Positions 8,577-16,911 are shown, counted from the stretch's first letter. The stretch: DNA of 64,000 nucleotides from Thioclava pacifica DSM 10166 (GCF_000714535.1 NZ_AUND01000023.1:496001-560000), one strand, 5' to 3'. Notes: a model not told the origin generated them from the sequence alone. Translations and numbers: made by a program.

Positions 8577-8703
8577 GCCTGATCTTCGCAAATGTGAGCT
8601 TTCGTGAGGCGGTGCGCACGCGCGCGCGAGGGCCGTGCGCGCAATCGAGGCTTGCCCGAGGGGGCCGCGCCCCCTAAACCCTGAGGCAAGCAAGGGAGAT
8701 TTC

Positions 8704-10485
8704 ATGGCTCGCAGACCCACCGGCCCGGCCGACGACCGGCCCAAGACGAAGAAGATCGGCGCGCTCAAGGGGCTCGGCCCCTTCATTGCGCCTTACAGGG
8801 GGCTTGCCTTCGGGGCGTTGCTGGCGCTGATCGCCACCGCCTCGATCTCGCTGATCCTGCCGCTCGCGGTGCGCCGCGTGGTGGACGGGTTCCAGAAGGG
8901 TGCGGCGCTGCTCGATCAGTATTTCTTCGCGGCTCTGGTGATCGCGGGTCTGCTCGCGCTTGGCACGGGCCTGCGCTACTACCTTGTCACGCGCTTTGGC
9001 GAGCGGGTCGTCGCGGATATCCGCAAGGCGGTGTTCGACCGAGTGATCTCGATGAGCCCGGCCTTCTTCGAGCGCATTCTGACCGGCGAGATCATCTCCC
9101 GCATTACCACCGATACGACACTGATCCTTTCGGTGATCGGTTCGTCCGTCTCGGTCGCGCTGCGCAATGTGCTGATCCTGATCGGTGGTCTGATCATGTT
9201 GCTCTTCACCTCGGCGAAGCTGACGGGGCTGGTGCTGCTCGTGGTGCCGGTGGTCGTGGTGCCGATCGTGGTGCTGGGGCGGCGGCTGCGGGTTTTGGGG
9301 CGCGAGAATCAGGACTGGATCGCGAATTCGTCCGGCTCGGCCTCCGAGGCGCTGCTGGCGGCGCAGACCGTGCAGGCTTTCACCCATGAGGCGATCACCC
9401 GCGAGCAGTTTTCGGAGGTGACCGAGAAGGCTTATCTTTCGGCGAAGAAACGGATCGGCACGCGCGCGGTGATGACCGTGATCGTGATCTTCCTCGTCTT
9501 TGCCGGCGTGGTCGGCGTGCTCTGGGTCGGCGCACGCGATGTGCGCGAAGGACTGATGAGCGTGGGCGAGCTGGTGCAGTTCGTGATCTACGCGGTGATG
9601 GTGGCGGGCTCGGTCGGCGCGCTGTCGGAGATCTGGTCGGAGTTGCAGCGCGCGGCGGGCGCGACCGAGCGTCTGGTGGAGCTTTTGCAAAGCGAAGACC
9701 AGGTGAAGGACCCCGAGCATCCCGTGCCGCTGCCGCTGCCCGCCAAGGGCGCGATCCGCTTCGAGGATGTGAGCTTCCATTATCCCTCGCGGCCGCAGGC
9801 CTCCGCGCTCGATCATGTCGATCTGGAGATCGCGCCGGGCGAGACGGTGGCGCTGGTCGGGCCCTCGGGCGCGGGCAAGACGACGGTGATCCAGCTGATC
9901 CAGCGGTTCTGGGACCCCGAGACGGGCAAGGTCACCATCGACGGCTACGACCTGCGCGACATGGCGCGGCACGATTTCCGTCAGGCGATCGCGCTGGTGC
10001 CGCAGGACCCGGTCGTCTTCGCGGCCTCGGCGCGCGAGAATATCCGCTTTGGCCGGCCCGAAGCCTCCGACCGCGAGGTCGAGGAGGCGGCGCGTGCGGC
10101 CCATGCCTATGACTTCCTCGAAGCGCTGCCCGACGGGTTCGACACCTATGTGGGCGAGCGCGGGGTGATGCTCTCGGGCGGGCAGAAGCAGCGCATCGCG
10201 ATTGCGCGGGCGATCCTGCGCGACGCGCCGATCCTGCTGCTGGACGAGGCGACCTCGGCGCTCGATGCGGCCTCGGAACGAGAGGTGCAGGCGGCGGTGG
10301 ATCAGCTGGCCAAGACCCGCACCACGGTGATCGTCGCGCACCGTCTGGCGACCGTGAAGAAGGCTGACCGTATCGTGGTCTTCGACGAGGGCAAGATCGT
10401 GGCGCAAGGCACGCATGACAGCCTCGTGGCCGAGGGTGGCCTTTATGCGGAGCTGGCGAAGCTGCAATTCACCGACGGCGCCTAA
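8704..10485 (+). CDS. ABC transporter, fused permease-ATPase (MsbA-like exporter)
   Basis: A 593-residue half-transporter: about six transmembrane helices (residues ~35-300), then a nucleotide-binding domain with Walker A GPSGAGKT (near 385), signature LSGGQKQR (near 490), Walker B ILLLDEAT and H-loop AHRLATV. It should work as a homodimer in the inner membrane and export a lipid or hydrophobic molecule; the cargo is not shown by sequence. The ATG at 8704 follows AAGGGAGA, while an upstream in-frame ATG at 8635 has no SD. No partner gene adjoins it. Confidence 0.9.
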   Translation: MARRPTGPADDRPKTKKIGALKGLGPFIAPYRGLAFGALLALIATASISLILPLAVRRVVDGFQKGAALLDQYFFAALVIAGLLALGTGLRYYLVTRFGERVVADIRKAVFDRVISMSPAFFERILTGEIISRITTDTTLILSVIGSSVSVALRNVLILIGGLIMLLFTSAKLTGLVLLVVPVVVVPIVVLGRRLRVLGRENQDWIANSSGSASEALLAAQTVQAFTHEAITREQFSEVTEKAYLSAKKRIGTRAVMTVIVIFLVFAGVVGVLWVGARDVREGLMSVGELVQFVIYAVMVAGSVGALSEIWSELQRAAGATERLVELLQSEDQVKDPEHPVPLPLPAKGAIRFEDVSFHYPSRPQASALDHVDLEIAPGETVALVGPSGAGKTTVIQLIQRFWDPETGKVTIDGYDLRDMARHDFRQAIALVPQDPVVFAASARENIRFGRPEASDREVEEAARAAHAYDFLEALPDGFDTYVGERGVMLSGGQKQRIAIARAILRDAPILLLDEATSALDAASEREVQAAVDQLAKTRTTVIVAHRLATVKKADRIVVFDEGKIVAQGTHDSLVAEGGLYAELAKLQFTDGA

Positions 10486-10617
10486 GTCACGGCGCCGTTG
10501 CGGGGCGGCCCGCTCTGGTGGAATTCCCCACCCGTTTTCCCCTGTCTTCCGTCCCGCGCTTGCCGCATCCTTTCGGCAGGGCCGGGGCTGATCCGGCCGT
10601 TGCGACAGGAGAGTGAC

Positions 10618-11055
10618 ATGGGTCTGTGGAGTTTCATGAAGGATGCGGGCAAGTCCCTGTTCGGCAGCGAGGCCGAGGCGGGCGAGGCACCGAAGGAAGA
10701 GGCGCTCAAGGCCGAGCTGAAGGACCTGGGGTTGGACGCCAGCGGGGTCGATCTCGCGGTCGAGGGCGACAAGGTCATCGTCAAGGGCAAGGCGGTCGAT
10801 GCCGAGACGAAGGAAAAGATCATCCTCGCGGTGGGCAATGTCGATGGCGTGGCCAGCGTCGAGACCGAGGATGATGCCGATACCGCCGATGCCACCTTCC
10901 ACACCGTGAAGAAGGGCGACACGCTTTGGGCGATCGCCGAGAAGACGCTGGGCAACGGGTCGAAATATCAGGCGATCTTCGAAGCGAACAAGCCGATGCT
11001 CAAACATCCCGACAAGATCTATCCCGGTCAGGTGCTGCGCATTCCCAAAGTGTGA
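10618..11055 (+). CDS. kbp: Potassium-binding protein Kbp (BON + LysM)
   Basis: A 145-residue soluble protein closely resembling E. coli Kbp/YgaU along its whole length: N-terminus MGLWSFMKDAGKSLFG, a BON domain (about residues 20-90, with KEKIILAVGNVDGVASVE) and a C-terminal LysM domain (about 97-145, with VKKGDTLWAIA and KIYPGQVLRIP). E. coli Kbp is a cytoplasmic K+ sensor. There is no signal peptide, so the LysM is probably not binding cell wall. The ATG at 10618 follows AGGAGA, and an intrinsic terminator follows the stop. Confidence 0.92.
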   Translation: MGLWSFMKDAGKSLFGSEAEAGEAPKEEALKAELKDLGLDASGVDLAVEGDKVIVKGKAVDAETKEKIILAVGNVDGVASVETEDDADTADATFHTVKKGDTLWAIAEKTLGNGSKYQAIFEANKPMLKHPDKIYPGQVLRIPKV

Positions 11056-11077
11056 ATGGGCAGGATGCATGACGCGG

Positions 11078-11106
11078 AGGGGCGCCTTTCGGGGCGCCCT
11101 TTCCCT
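11078..11106 (+). terminator. Intrinsic terminator of kbp
   Basis: Stem GGGCGCC/GGCGCCC (11080-11086 and 11093-11099) with loop TTTCGG, extendable by a G-T and an A-T pair, followed by CTTTCCCTT. It lies 22 bases after the kbp stop. Confidence 0.8.
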
Positions 11107-11128
11107 TGAAGAATGCGCCTCGTTTCCC

Positions 11129-11151
11129 CACGTCAAAAACGCCATGACGTG
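11129..11151. promoter_or_regulatory. Inverted repeat CACGTCA-N9-TGACGTG upstream of acyl-CoA synthetase
   Basis: Perfect 7-bp arms separated by 9 bases, about 100 bases before the acyl-CoA synthetase ATG and beyond the kbp terminator. It may be an operator for the synthetase gene. No binding protein can be named from the sequence. Confidence 0.4.
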
Positions 11152-11252
11152 ACGTTTCGCGAGGGCGCGCCCCTTGCCGCGCGTGGCGGTTTTGCCGCAT
11201 CCTAATCTCCGGGTCGCACACGGAGGAGCGGGCGGCTCTGGGGAGGATAAGA

Positions 11253-13142
11253 ATGCAAAAATTCGCGACAGTTGCCGACCGTGATGCGGTCGAGGCGGAA
11301 AAACCTTGGGAGGCGCGTAACCGCCCCGCCACGATCTATGGGTTCCTGAGCGAGGCAAAGGCGGCCCATGGCGACCGCCCCGCGCTGTCGTTCCAGATTC
11401 TCTCGGGGCCCAAGGACAAGGCGGAAACGCTGACCTGGTCGCAGCTTCATGCCAAGGTCACGCAGGCCGCGAACCTGCTGCGCCATCTCGGCGTTGGCCC
11501 GAATGATACCGTCGCCTACCTGCTGCCCAATTCGCTGGAAACCGCGGTGACGCTGCTCGCGGGTTCTACCGCCGGGATCGTGAACCCGATCAACCCGCTG
11601 CTCGACGCCGAGCAGATCGCGGGCATCCTGCGCGAGACCAAGGCGAAAGTGCTGGTCACGCTCAAGGCCTTCCCCAAGACCGATGTCGCGCAGAAAGCGG
11701 CCGAGGCCGTGCGTCTCGCGCCCAATGTCGAAGCCGTGCTGGAGATCGATCTCAATCGCTACCTGACCCCGCCCAAAAGCTGGATCGTGCCCTTCGTGCG
11801 CCCGAAGGTGGAGACCAAGCACCATGCCAAGGTGATGGACTTCAACGCCGAGGCGGCGAAACTTCCGGGCGACCGGCTGATGTTCGAGGACGTGCAGGAA
11901 GACCGGGTTGCGGCCTATTTCCATACCGGTGGAACCACGGGCATGCCCAAGGTCGCGCAGCACAAGTATTCCGGCATGATCTACAATGGCTGGCTTGGCG
12001 GCCGGCTGCTGTTTGACGAGACCGACGTGATGATCTGCCCGCTGCCGCTGTTCCACGTCTTCGCGGCCTATCCGATCCTGATGTCGGCGATCGCGAGCGG
12101 CGCGCATGTCGTCTTCCCGACGCCTGCGGGCTATCGTGGCGATGGCGTGTTCGACAACTTCTGGAAGCTGGTCGAGCGCTGGCAGGTGACCTTCCTGATC
12201 TCGGTGCCGACCGCGATCTCGGCGCTGATGCAACGCCCGGTGGATGCCGATATCTCTTCGTTGCGTACGGCGATCTCGGGCTCCGCGCCGCTCCCGATCG
12301 AGCTCTATAACCGCTTCAAGGCGGCGACCGGCGTCGAGATCTGCGAGGGCTACGGCCTGACCGAGGCGACCTGTCTGGTGTCGGTGAACCCGGTCGATGG
12401 CGAGAAGAAGGTGGGCTCCGTCGGGATCCCGCTGCCTTACACCCATGTACGCATCCTCAAGAAGCGCAATGGCAGCTTCGACGAATGCGCACGCGACGAA
12501 GTGGGCGAGATCTGTGTGGCCAACCCCGGCGTGTTCGAGGGCTCCACCTACACGGAAGCAGATAAGAACCACGACCTCTTTGCCGAGAACCGCTTCCTTC
12601 GCACCGGTGATCTGGGCCGCATCGATCCTGATGGCTATCTCTGGATCACCGGCCGGGCGAAGGATCTGATCATCCGCGGCGGGCACAATCTCGACCCGGC
12701 CGAGATCGAGGATGCGCTGCTTTCGCACCCGGCGGTGGCCTTTGTCGGTGCGATCGGACAGCCCGACAGTTTCGCGGGCGAACTGCCCTGTGCCTATGTC
12801 GAGCTCATGGCGGGGGCGTCGGTCACCACCGATGAACTTCTCGAACACGCCAAGAAGAACATCCACGAACGCGCGGCTGTGCCCAAACATCTCGAAGTCA
12901 TGGACGAACTGCCGAAAACGGCCGTTGGCAAGATCTTCAAGCCGGATCTGCGCAAGATGGCGATCATGCGGGTTCTCAACGCCGAGCTGGAGCTGGCCGG
13001 GATTGCCGCCCATGTGATCTCGGTCACCGAGGACAAGAAGCGCGGCCTCGTCGCCCATCTCGCCACGAAAGGAGCCTGTGACGAGGAGGCGCTGGTGCAC
13101 AAGCTGGGCGAATTCACCGTTCCCTGGGATTGGGCGCGCTGA
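11253..13142 (+). CDS. Acyl-CoA synthetase (AMP-forming, ANL superfamily)
   Basis: A 629-residue adenylate-forming enzyme that activates a carboxylic acid with ATP and links it to CoA. The P-loop-like motif YFHTGGTTGMPK (near residue 224), the A5-type GYGLTEAT, the RTGDLG hinge region, GRAKDLIIRGGHNLDPAEIE and the catalytic-lysine region PKTAVGKIFK near the C-terminus are all present. The extended N-terminus and overall length fit fatty-acyl or aryl synthetases. The substrate is unknown. The ATG at 11253 follows GGGGAGGA. The transcription unit is single and ends with a clear terminator. Confidence 0.9.
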   Translation: MQKFATVADRDAVEAEKPWEARNRPATIYGFLSEAKAAHGDRPALSFQILSGPKDKAETLTWSQLHAKVTQAANLLRHLGVGPNDTVAYLLPNSLETAVTLLAGSTAGIVNPINPLLDAEQIAGILRETKAKVLVTLKAFPKTDVAQKAAEAVRLAPNVEAVLEIDLNRYLTPPKSWIVPFVRPKVETKHHAKVMDFNAEAAKLPGDRLMFEDVQEDRVAAYFHTGGTTGMPKVAQHKYSGMIYNGWLGGRLLFDETDVMICPLPLFHVFAAYPILMSAIASGAHVVFPTPAGYRGDGVFDNFWKLVERWQVTFLISVPTAISALMQRPVDADISSLRTAISGSAPLPIELYNRFKAATGVEICEGYGLTEATCLVSVNPVDGEKKVGSVGIPLPYTHVRILKKRNGSFDECARDEVGEICVANPGVFEGSTYTEADKNHDLFAENRFLRTGDLGRIDPDGYLWITGRAKDLIIRGGHNLDPAEIEDALLSHPAVAFVGAIGQPDSFAGELPCAYVELMAGASVTTDELLEHAKKNIHERAAVPKHLEVMDELPKTAVGKIFKPDLRKMAIMRVLNAELELAGIAAHVISVTEDKKRGLVAHLATKGACDEEALVHKLGEFTVPWDWAR

Positions 13143-13169
13143 AAACCGGCGTTTCCATAGCCTGACCAA

Positions 13170-13206
13170 TCAAACGCCGCCTCTTGGGCGGCGTTTTGAT
13201 TTTGGA
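13170..13206 (+). terminator. Intrinsic terminator of acyl-CoA synthetase
   Basis: Perfect 10-bp stem AAACGCCGCC/GGCGGCGTTT (13172-13181 and 13187-13196) with loop TCTTG, followed by TGATTTTGG. It starts 30 bases after the stop. Confidence 0.9.
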
Positions 13207-13279
13207 AACATTGTGGCGCGGAGCGTCCCGGCGCCGCCATATTGTCCCGAGCCGGTCCAAATCTCTCCCGATTTGCCTC

Positions 13280-13295
13280 GTTAACTCTCCCTTAA
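13280..13295 (-). promoter_or_regulatory. Candidate CtrA box (TTAA-N7-TTAAC)
   Basis: Read on the minus strand the sequence is TTAAGGGAGAGTTAAC, an exact match to the alphaproteobacterial CtrA consensus TTAA-N7-TTAAC. It lies 68 bases before the ATG of the VPLPA-CTERM gene. Binding is inferred from the match alone. Confidence 0.5.
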
Positions 13296-13362
13296 GCAGA
13301 ACACGTACCCGGCAAAGAACTGGGGCGATTCGATCCGAGGCAGAGCAGAAGGTACTGGGACG

Positions 13363-14160
13363 ATGGCATTGGGACGTCTTTGGAAAGCGGTGATCGCGCT
13401 TGCTACGGCAAGCGTCCTGTCCGCTGGCGCGGCCCAAGCGCTGAGCGTCGACCTGATCACCAACGGCGGCTTCGAGAGCGGCACGCTGTCGGGCTGGTCC
13501 ACGACCGGCAATTCGGCGGGTGAGACCTTCGTCCTCAATGACGGAACCCCGGTGAACAACCCGCAGGGGATCCCCTTCCGTCCGCCGCCGGGACTTGGCA
13601 GCAAGCTCGATACGATCAGTAATTCTTCGGAGGCGCGGGGCGGTAGCATCGCACCGATTTCGGGCCTTTATGACACGCTTTTCCGGCCGACCTATTCGGG
13701 CGTAGCGACCCTGACGCAGTTCTTCACCGTGCCCGACGAGGTGATCTCCGCAACGTTCGAATTCACGGCAAGGGTGGGGCTGTTCGGGCTTTACTCGGAC
13801 CCCGACCACCAGTTCCGCGTCTCGGTGGTCGATCAACTGGGCGATGTGGTGCAGGAGATCTATGCCACCGCGACCGGCGGCGTTCAGCTCGGCAATGGCA
13901 CCGCGAGCACGCTGAGCTTCGATCTGACCACGTTGCTGCAGGCCAATCAGGGGCAGACGCTGGGCGTTCAATTCGCCCTTGAAGCGCAAACCTGGCAAAT
14001 GAACGTCTCGCTCGATGACATTGCGATGATGGTCGAGACGCCCGCAACCGTCCCGCTGCCCGCGAGCGTCTGGATGATGCTGGCGGGCCTTGGCCTGTTC
14101 GGCGCGCTCGGCTGGAAACAGCGCCGGGGGGCAGGGGGCGGCGAAGGCACGCCAAGCTGA
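13363..14160 (+). CDS. VPLPA-CTERM sorting-domain exported protein
   Basis: A 265-residue secreted protein. The signal peptide covers about residues 1-27 (ending AAQALS), followed by a beta-rich domain opening with LITNGGFESGTLSGWSTT, which resembles carbohydrate-binding or PEP-CTERM-type passenger domains. The C-terminus has the sorting signal VPLPASVWMM (from residue 230), a hydrophobic stretch and basic WKQRRG, followed by an unusual 12-residue tail. This signal is processed by an exosortase in Rhodobacterales, and products usually go to the cell surface or extracellular matrix. No exosortase gene is in the window. The SD is weak (AAGG). Confidence 0.85.
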   Translation: MALGRLWKAVIALATASVLSAGAAQALSVDLITNGGFESGTLSGWSTTGNSAGETFVLNDGTPVNNPQGIPFRPPPGLGSKLDTISNSSEARGGSIAPISGLYDTLFRPTYSGVATLTQFFTVPDEVISATFEFTARVGLFGLYSDPDHQFRVSVVDQLGDVVQEIYATATGGVQLGNGTASTLSFDLTTLLQANQGQTLGVQFALEAQTWQMNVSLDDIAMMVETPATVPLPASVWMMLAGLGLFGALGWKQRRGAGGGEGTPS

Positions 14161-14186
14161 TCCTCGACCCGGGTTCATTCCGCGAC

Positions 14187-14233
14187 AAACGAAGACGACG
14201 CGCAAGTTTGCAGCTTGCGCGTCGTCTTCGTTT
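14187..14233. terminator. Perfect 20-bp hairpin, bidirectional terminator
   Basis: Arms AAACGAAGACGACGCGCAAG (14187-14206) and its exact complement (14214-14233) enclose a 7-nt loop TTTGCAG. It lies between the plus-strand VPLPA-CTERM gene and the minus-strand tRNA-Ala. Each arm ends in TTT when read as transcript, so it can end transcription from both sides. Confidence 0.75.
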
Positions 14234-14250
14234 CATCTCTCGAGGAGAAT

Positions 14251-14326
<76 letters not shown>

Positions 14327-14585
14327 ACCGGAGGTCCAGCGCGGGCGTACCCGGCTGCGTGGGGAGGCGTATAGGCAAAGCGCCGGATGGGCGCAAGAGG
14401 AATTTTGCGCCCGCCGCGCGGATTTTCCGCGTCCTCCATTATTCCCTTGCGGCAGGGGGCAGGAAACGACGTGGGAGCGGGATCCAGGCGTCAGGAAGAC
14501 GGCATGGGCGGAGGACATCGGCCATGGAAAAAGGCGCGAAGGAGAGCCCTCGCGCCTTGATCAAAACCCGTCCGGGGTAACCCGG

Positions 14586-14909
14586 TCAGTTGTCTTCCTT
14601 GTCCTCGGTGCTGACATCGGCGATGTCATCGAGCGAGACGTTGTCGTCATCGTCATCCTCGAGCAGATCATCGTCGAGATCCACGTCGCCGCTGTCAGAG
14701 TCGAGATCGTCATCTTCGAGATCGATCTCCTCTTCCTTCTGCGACGCGGTCTTGTCGGTGACCAGCGTACGCGTACTGCCGGCGTTCAACGCCTCCAGCG
14801 TGAAGGTGTTGTTGCAGACCGGGCAGGTCATCGGGTCGTTGTTCAGGTCGTAGAAGCGGCTCGCGCAATGCGGGCAGAGACGCTTGACGCCCCATTCCTC
14901 TTTCGGCAT
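14586..14909 (-). CDS. FYDLN-acid family protein (TIGR02300): zinc ribbon plus acidic tail
   Basis: A 107-residue protein. Residues 1-33 form a zinc ribbon (CPHC at 12-15 and CPVC at 29-32) around the family-defining FYDLN (19-23). The C-terminal half is almost entirely Asp/Glu/Ser with three D/E runs. Its function is unknown; the family is restricted mainly to alphaproteobacteria. The start at 14909 has AGGAG. It is divergent from the YgjP-type gene across 124 bases and could share a regulatory region with it. A nucleic-acid mimic or RNA-polymerase-binding role would be speculation. Confidence 0.9.
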   Translation of the reverse strand: MPKEEWGVKRLCPHCASRFYDLNNDPMTCPVCNNTFTLEALNAGSTRTLVTDKTASQKEEEIDLEDDDLDSDSGDVDLDDDLLEDDDDDNVSLDDIADVSTEDKEDN

Positions 14910-15033
14910 GGAATTCTCCTGCACACTTATCCAGCAGAGTCGCAGCCAACTGCCACAGCACAGGCTGGGTGTCAAAGCCTTTTCGTGCGTTTTTTCAGGG
15001 CTGCGACCGCGCGACCCGCCCAAGGGAGAGACA

Positions 15034-15729
15034 TTGTCCCGCGAACCGCACATTCCCGAGCTGCCCGATCTGGAGCTGGTGCTGCGCCGCTCAGGCAAGG
15101 CACGGCGTTTCTCTCTGCGGGTTTCGCGGGTCGACGGGCGCGTGGCGCTGACGATCCCGCGCGGCGCGAGCGAGCGCGCGGCGCTGGCATTCGCACGCTC
15201 GCAGACCGACTGGCTGCGCAAGGCGCTCGATGAGATCACGCCGGCACGCCCGGTGCGATTCGGTGTCGAGATCCCGTTCGAGGGGCGCGCGCTGCGCGTC
15301 GAACCCGCCGCTCTGCGCGCGCCGCGCATCGATGGCGAGCGGCTGATCGCGCCGGAAGATCCGGCGCGCCTCGGCGTGCGGCTCGAAACCTTTTTCAAAC
15401 ATGCCGCGCGGATGCGTCTGCAAGCGGCGAGCGAGCGCTATGCGGATCAGCTTGGTCGCCCGTTCAGCTCGATCACCCTGCGTGACACCCGGTCGCGCTG
15501 GGGCTCATGCAGCGCCTCGGGCGCGCTGTCTTATAGCTGGCGGCTGATCATGGCGCCGCCGGAGGTGCTGGAATACGTTGCGGCCCACGAAGTCGCGCAT
15601 CTCGCCGAGATGAACCATTCACCCGCCTTCTGGCGCGTCGTGGCGGGGTTGCGGCCGGGCTTCAAGACCGAGCGCGCCTGGCTCAAGCGCGAGGGCTCCG
15701 CGCTCCATGCGATCCGGTTTCGTGATTGA
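15034..15729 (+). CDS. YgjP-type (M48/SprT-like) metal-dependent hydrolase
   Basis: A 231-residue protein with the zincin motif HEVAH (His185, Glu186, His189) and a third ligand His195 in NHSPAFW, preceded by the family-conserved SRWGSCS (residues 154-160). The family (formerly DUF45) is related to zinc metallopeptidases, but substrates are unknown. The start is TTG at 15034 behind AAGGGAGAG; in-frame ATGs further upstream overlap the divergent FYDLN gene and lack an SD. The GntR gene follows 32 bases after the stop, so the two may be co-transcribed. Confidence 0.85.
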   Translation: MSREPHIPELPDLELVLRRSGKARRFSLRVSRVDGRVALTIPRGASERAALAFARSQTDWLRKALDEITPARPVRFGVEIPFEGRALRVEPAALRAPRIDGERLIAPEDPARLGVRLETFFKHAARMRLQAASERYADQLGRPFSSITLRDTRSRWGSCSASGALSYSWRLIMAPPEVLEYVAAHEVAHLAEMNHSPAFWRVVAGLRPGFKTERAWLKREGSALHAIRFRD

Positions 15730-15743
15730 CGGAAGGCCATCAA

Positions 15744-15753
15744 CGTGATCACA
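15744..15753. promoter_or_regulatory. TGTGATCACA-type operator variant (CGTGATCACA) at the GntR start
   Basis: CGTGATCACA lies 8 bases before the GntR start codon, in the 32-base gap after the YgjP gene. It differs by one base from the palindromes found in pairs at sucC and sdhC. A looser half-match (CGTGATTGAC) lies 23 bp upstream at 15721-15730. It probably serves autoregulation by occluding translation start or transcription. Confidence 0.6.
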
Positions 15754-15761
15754 AAAGTGCC

Positions 15762-16418
15762 ATGACGACCATTACCACCCGTCCGATCGAAACCGCAGCG
15801 CATGACCGGCTCTACCGGAACCTGCGCCAGCAGATCATGGTGGGTGAGCTTCTCCCCGGCACGGCGCTGACGCTGCGCGGGTTGGGCAAGCAATATAACG
15901 TGTCAATGACGCCCGCGCGCGAGGCGCTGCGACGGCTTGTGGCGGAAGGGGCGCTGACGCTCTCGAGCTCGGGCCGGGTGACCACGCCGGAGCTGTCGAA
16001 CGAGCGGATCGAGGAGCTGGCCTCGTTGCGCGCGCTGATCGAGCCGGAGCTGTCCTCGCGGGCTTTGCCGCGCGCACACCTTGCGCTGATCGACCGCCTC
16101 AGCGCGATCAACGTGGCCAATGCCGAGGCCGTCGCGAAACAGGATGCGGTGGGCTATATCCGCACCAATCTGGAATTTCACCGCACGCTTTACCTGCGCG
16201 CCCAGGCGCCCGCGATGCTGGCGGTGATCGAGACGGTCTGGTTGCAGCTCGGTCCCACGATGCGCGCGCTCTACAATAAGGTGCAGCGCAACGAACCGCC
16301 GCGCCATCACCGGATGATTCTCGCAGCCCTCAGGGCGGGGGACGAACCCGCGCTCCGGCTGGCCGTGCGCACCGATGTGACGCAGGGTTTGCGCCATCTG
16401 GCGCAGCGGGGCTGGTAA
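15762..16418 (+). CDS. GntR-family (FadR/FCD subfamily) regulator, candidate AkgR counterpart
   Basis: A 218-residue transcription factor: winged helix-turn-helix at about residues 10-76 (LPGTALTLRGLGKQYNVS, TPAREALRRLVAEGAL) and an FCD ligand-binding domain at about 85-212. A metal or organic-acid ligand is typical of FCD domains. In R. sphaeroides the GntR protein AkgR directly activates TCA-cycle genes (established knowledge). Here a TGTGATCACA-type palindrome precedes the gene itself and recurs in pairs at the sucC and sdhC promoters, so I infer that this protein controls them. I cannot confirm orthology without alignment. No SD is visible; the start follows the operator by 8 bases. Confidence 0.88.
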   Translation: MTTITTRPIETAAHDRLYRNLRQQIMVGELLPGTALTLRGLGKQYNVSMTPAREALRRLVAEGALTLSSSGRVTTPELSNERIEELASLRALIEPELSSRALPRAHLALIDRLSAINVANAEAVAKQDAVGYIRTNLEFHRTLYLRAQAPAMLAVIETVWLQLGPTMRALYNKVQRNEPPRHHRMILAALRAGDEPALRLAVRTDVTQGLRHLAQRGW

Positions 16419-16468
16419 AACAGGGCGATCAAAGCCCCTCATGCCCCCATAAAAACGGCTTGAACGAC

Positions 16469-16497
16469 TTGACGCGGGGCGGGTTTGGCCGTATTCC
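16469..16497 (+). promoter_or_regulatory. rpmB: Probable housekeeping promoter of rpmB
   Basis: TTGACG (16469-16474), 17-bp spacer, TATTCC (16492-16497): good -35 and fair -10 for sigma-70 type RNA polymerase. The predicted transcript leader (~95 nt) contains a hairpin GGGCGC/GCGCCC (16514-16519 and 16529-16534). Confidence 0.6.
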
Positions 16498-16599
16498 GCG
16501 CCAACAGATTTTCGGGCGCTGCCAGTCGGCGCCCTTTGATGTTGGGGCCGGAGCGCGATTCGCGTGGGCTGGCCGGGAAAGAAACGAAGGAAGAATGCC

Positions 16600-16887
16600 A
16601 TGTCGCGCGTTTGCGAACTGACCGGCAAGGGCCCGACCACGGGCAACAAAGTGAGCCACGCGAACAACAAGACGCGTCGCCGCTTCCTGCCGAACCTGAA
16701 CGATGTCACCCTGATCTCGGACGTCCTGGGCCAGAGCTTCAAGCTGCGTATCTCCGCGGCCGGCCTGCGTTCGGTCGACCATCGCGGCGGTCTCGACGCG
16801 TTCCTCGCCAAGGCGAAGAACGAAGAGCTGTCGGCGAAGGCGCTGAAGATCAAGAAAGCGATCGAAAAGGCTCAGGCTGCCGCCTGA
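16600..16887 (+). CDS. rpmB: 50S ribosomal protein L28
   Basis: A 95-residue basic ribosomal protein starting [20 protein letters not shown], the classic L28 opening, with [12 protein letters not shown] following. It belongs to the large ribosomal subunit. The ATG at 16600 follows GAAGGAAG. It is a single-gene unit with its own promoter and terminator; rpmG, its neighbour in many bacteria, is not here. Confidence 0.98.
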   Translation: MSRVCELTGKGPTTGNKVSHANNKTRRRFLPNLNDVTLISDVLGQSFKLRISAAGLRSVDHRGGLDAFLAKAKNEELSAKALKIKKAIEKAQAAA

Positions 16888-16911
16888 TCCTCGTGATCCG
16901 AGAAGATTGCG

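Noticed and set aside
8674-11358. Long minus-strand frame (~890 codons) opposite the ABC exporter and kbp
   Set aside because: Low-complexity His/Arg-rich translation typical of antisense frames; two real genes with SDs occupy the plus strand.
16514-16534. Hairpin in the rpmB leader as a ribosomal-protein riboregulator
   Set aside because: Six base pairs only, followed by TTTGAT; not enough structure to claim a regulatory RNA.
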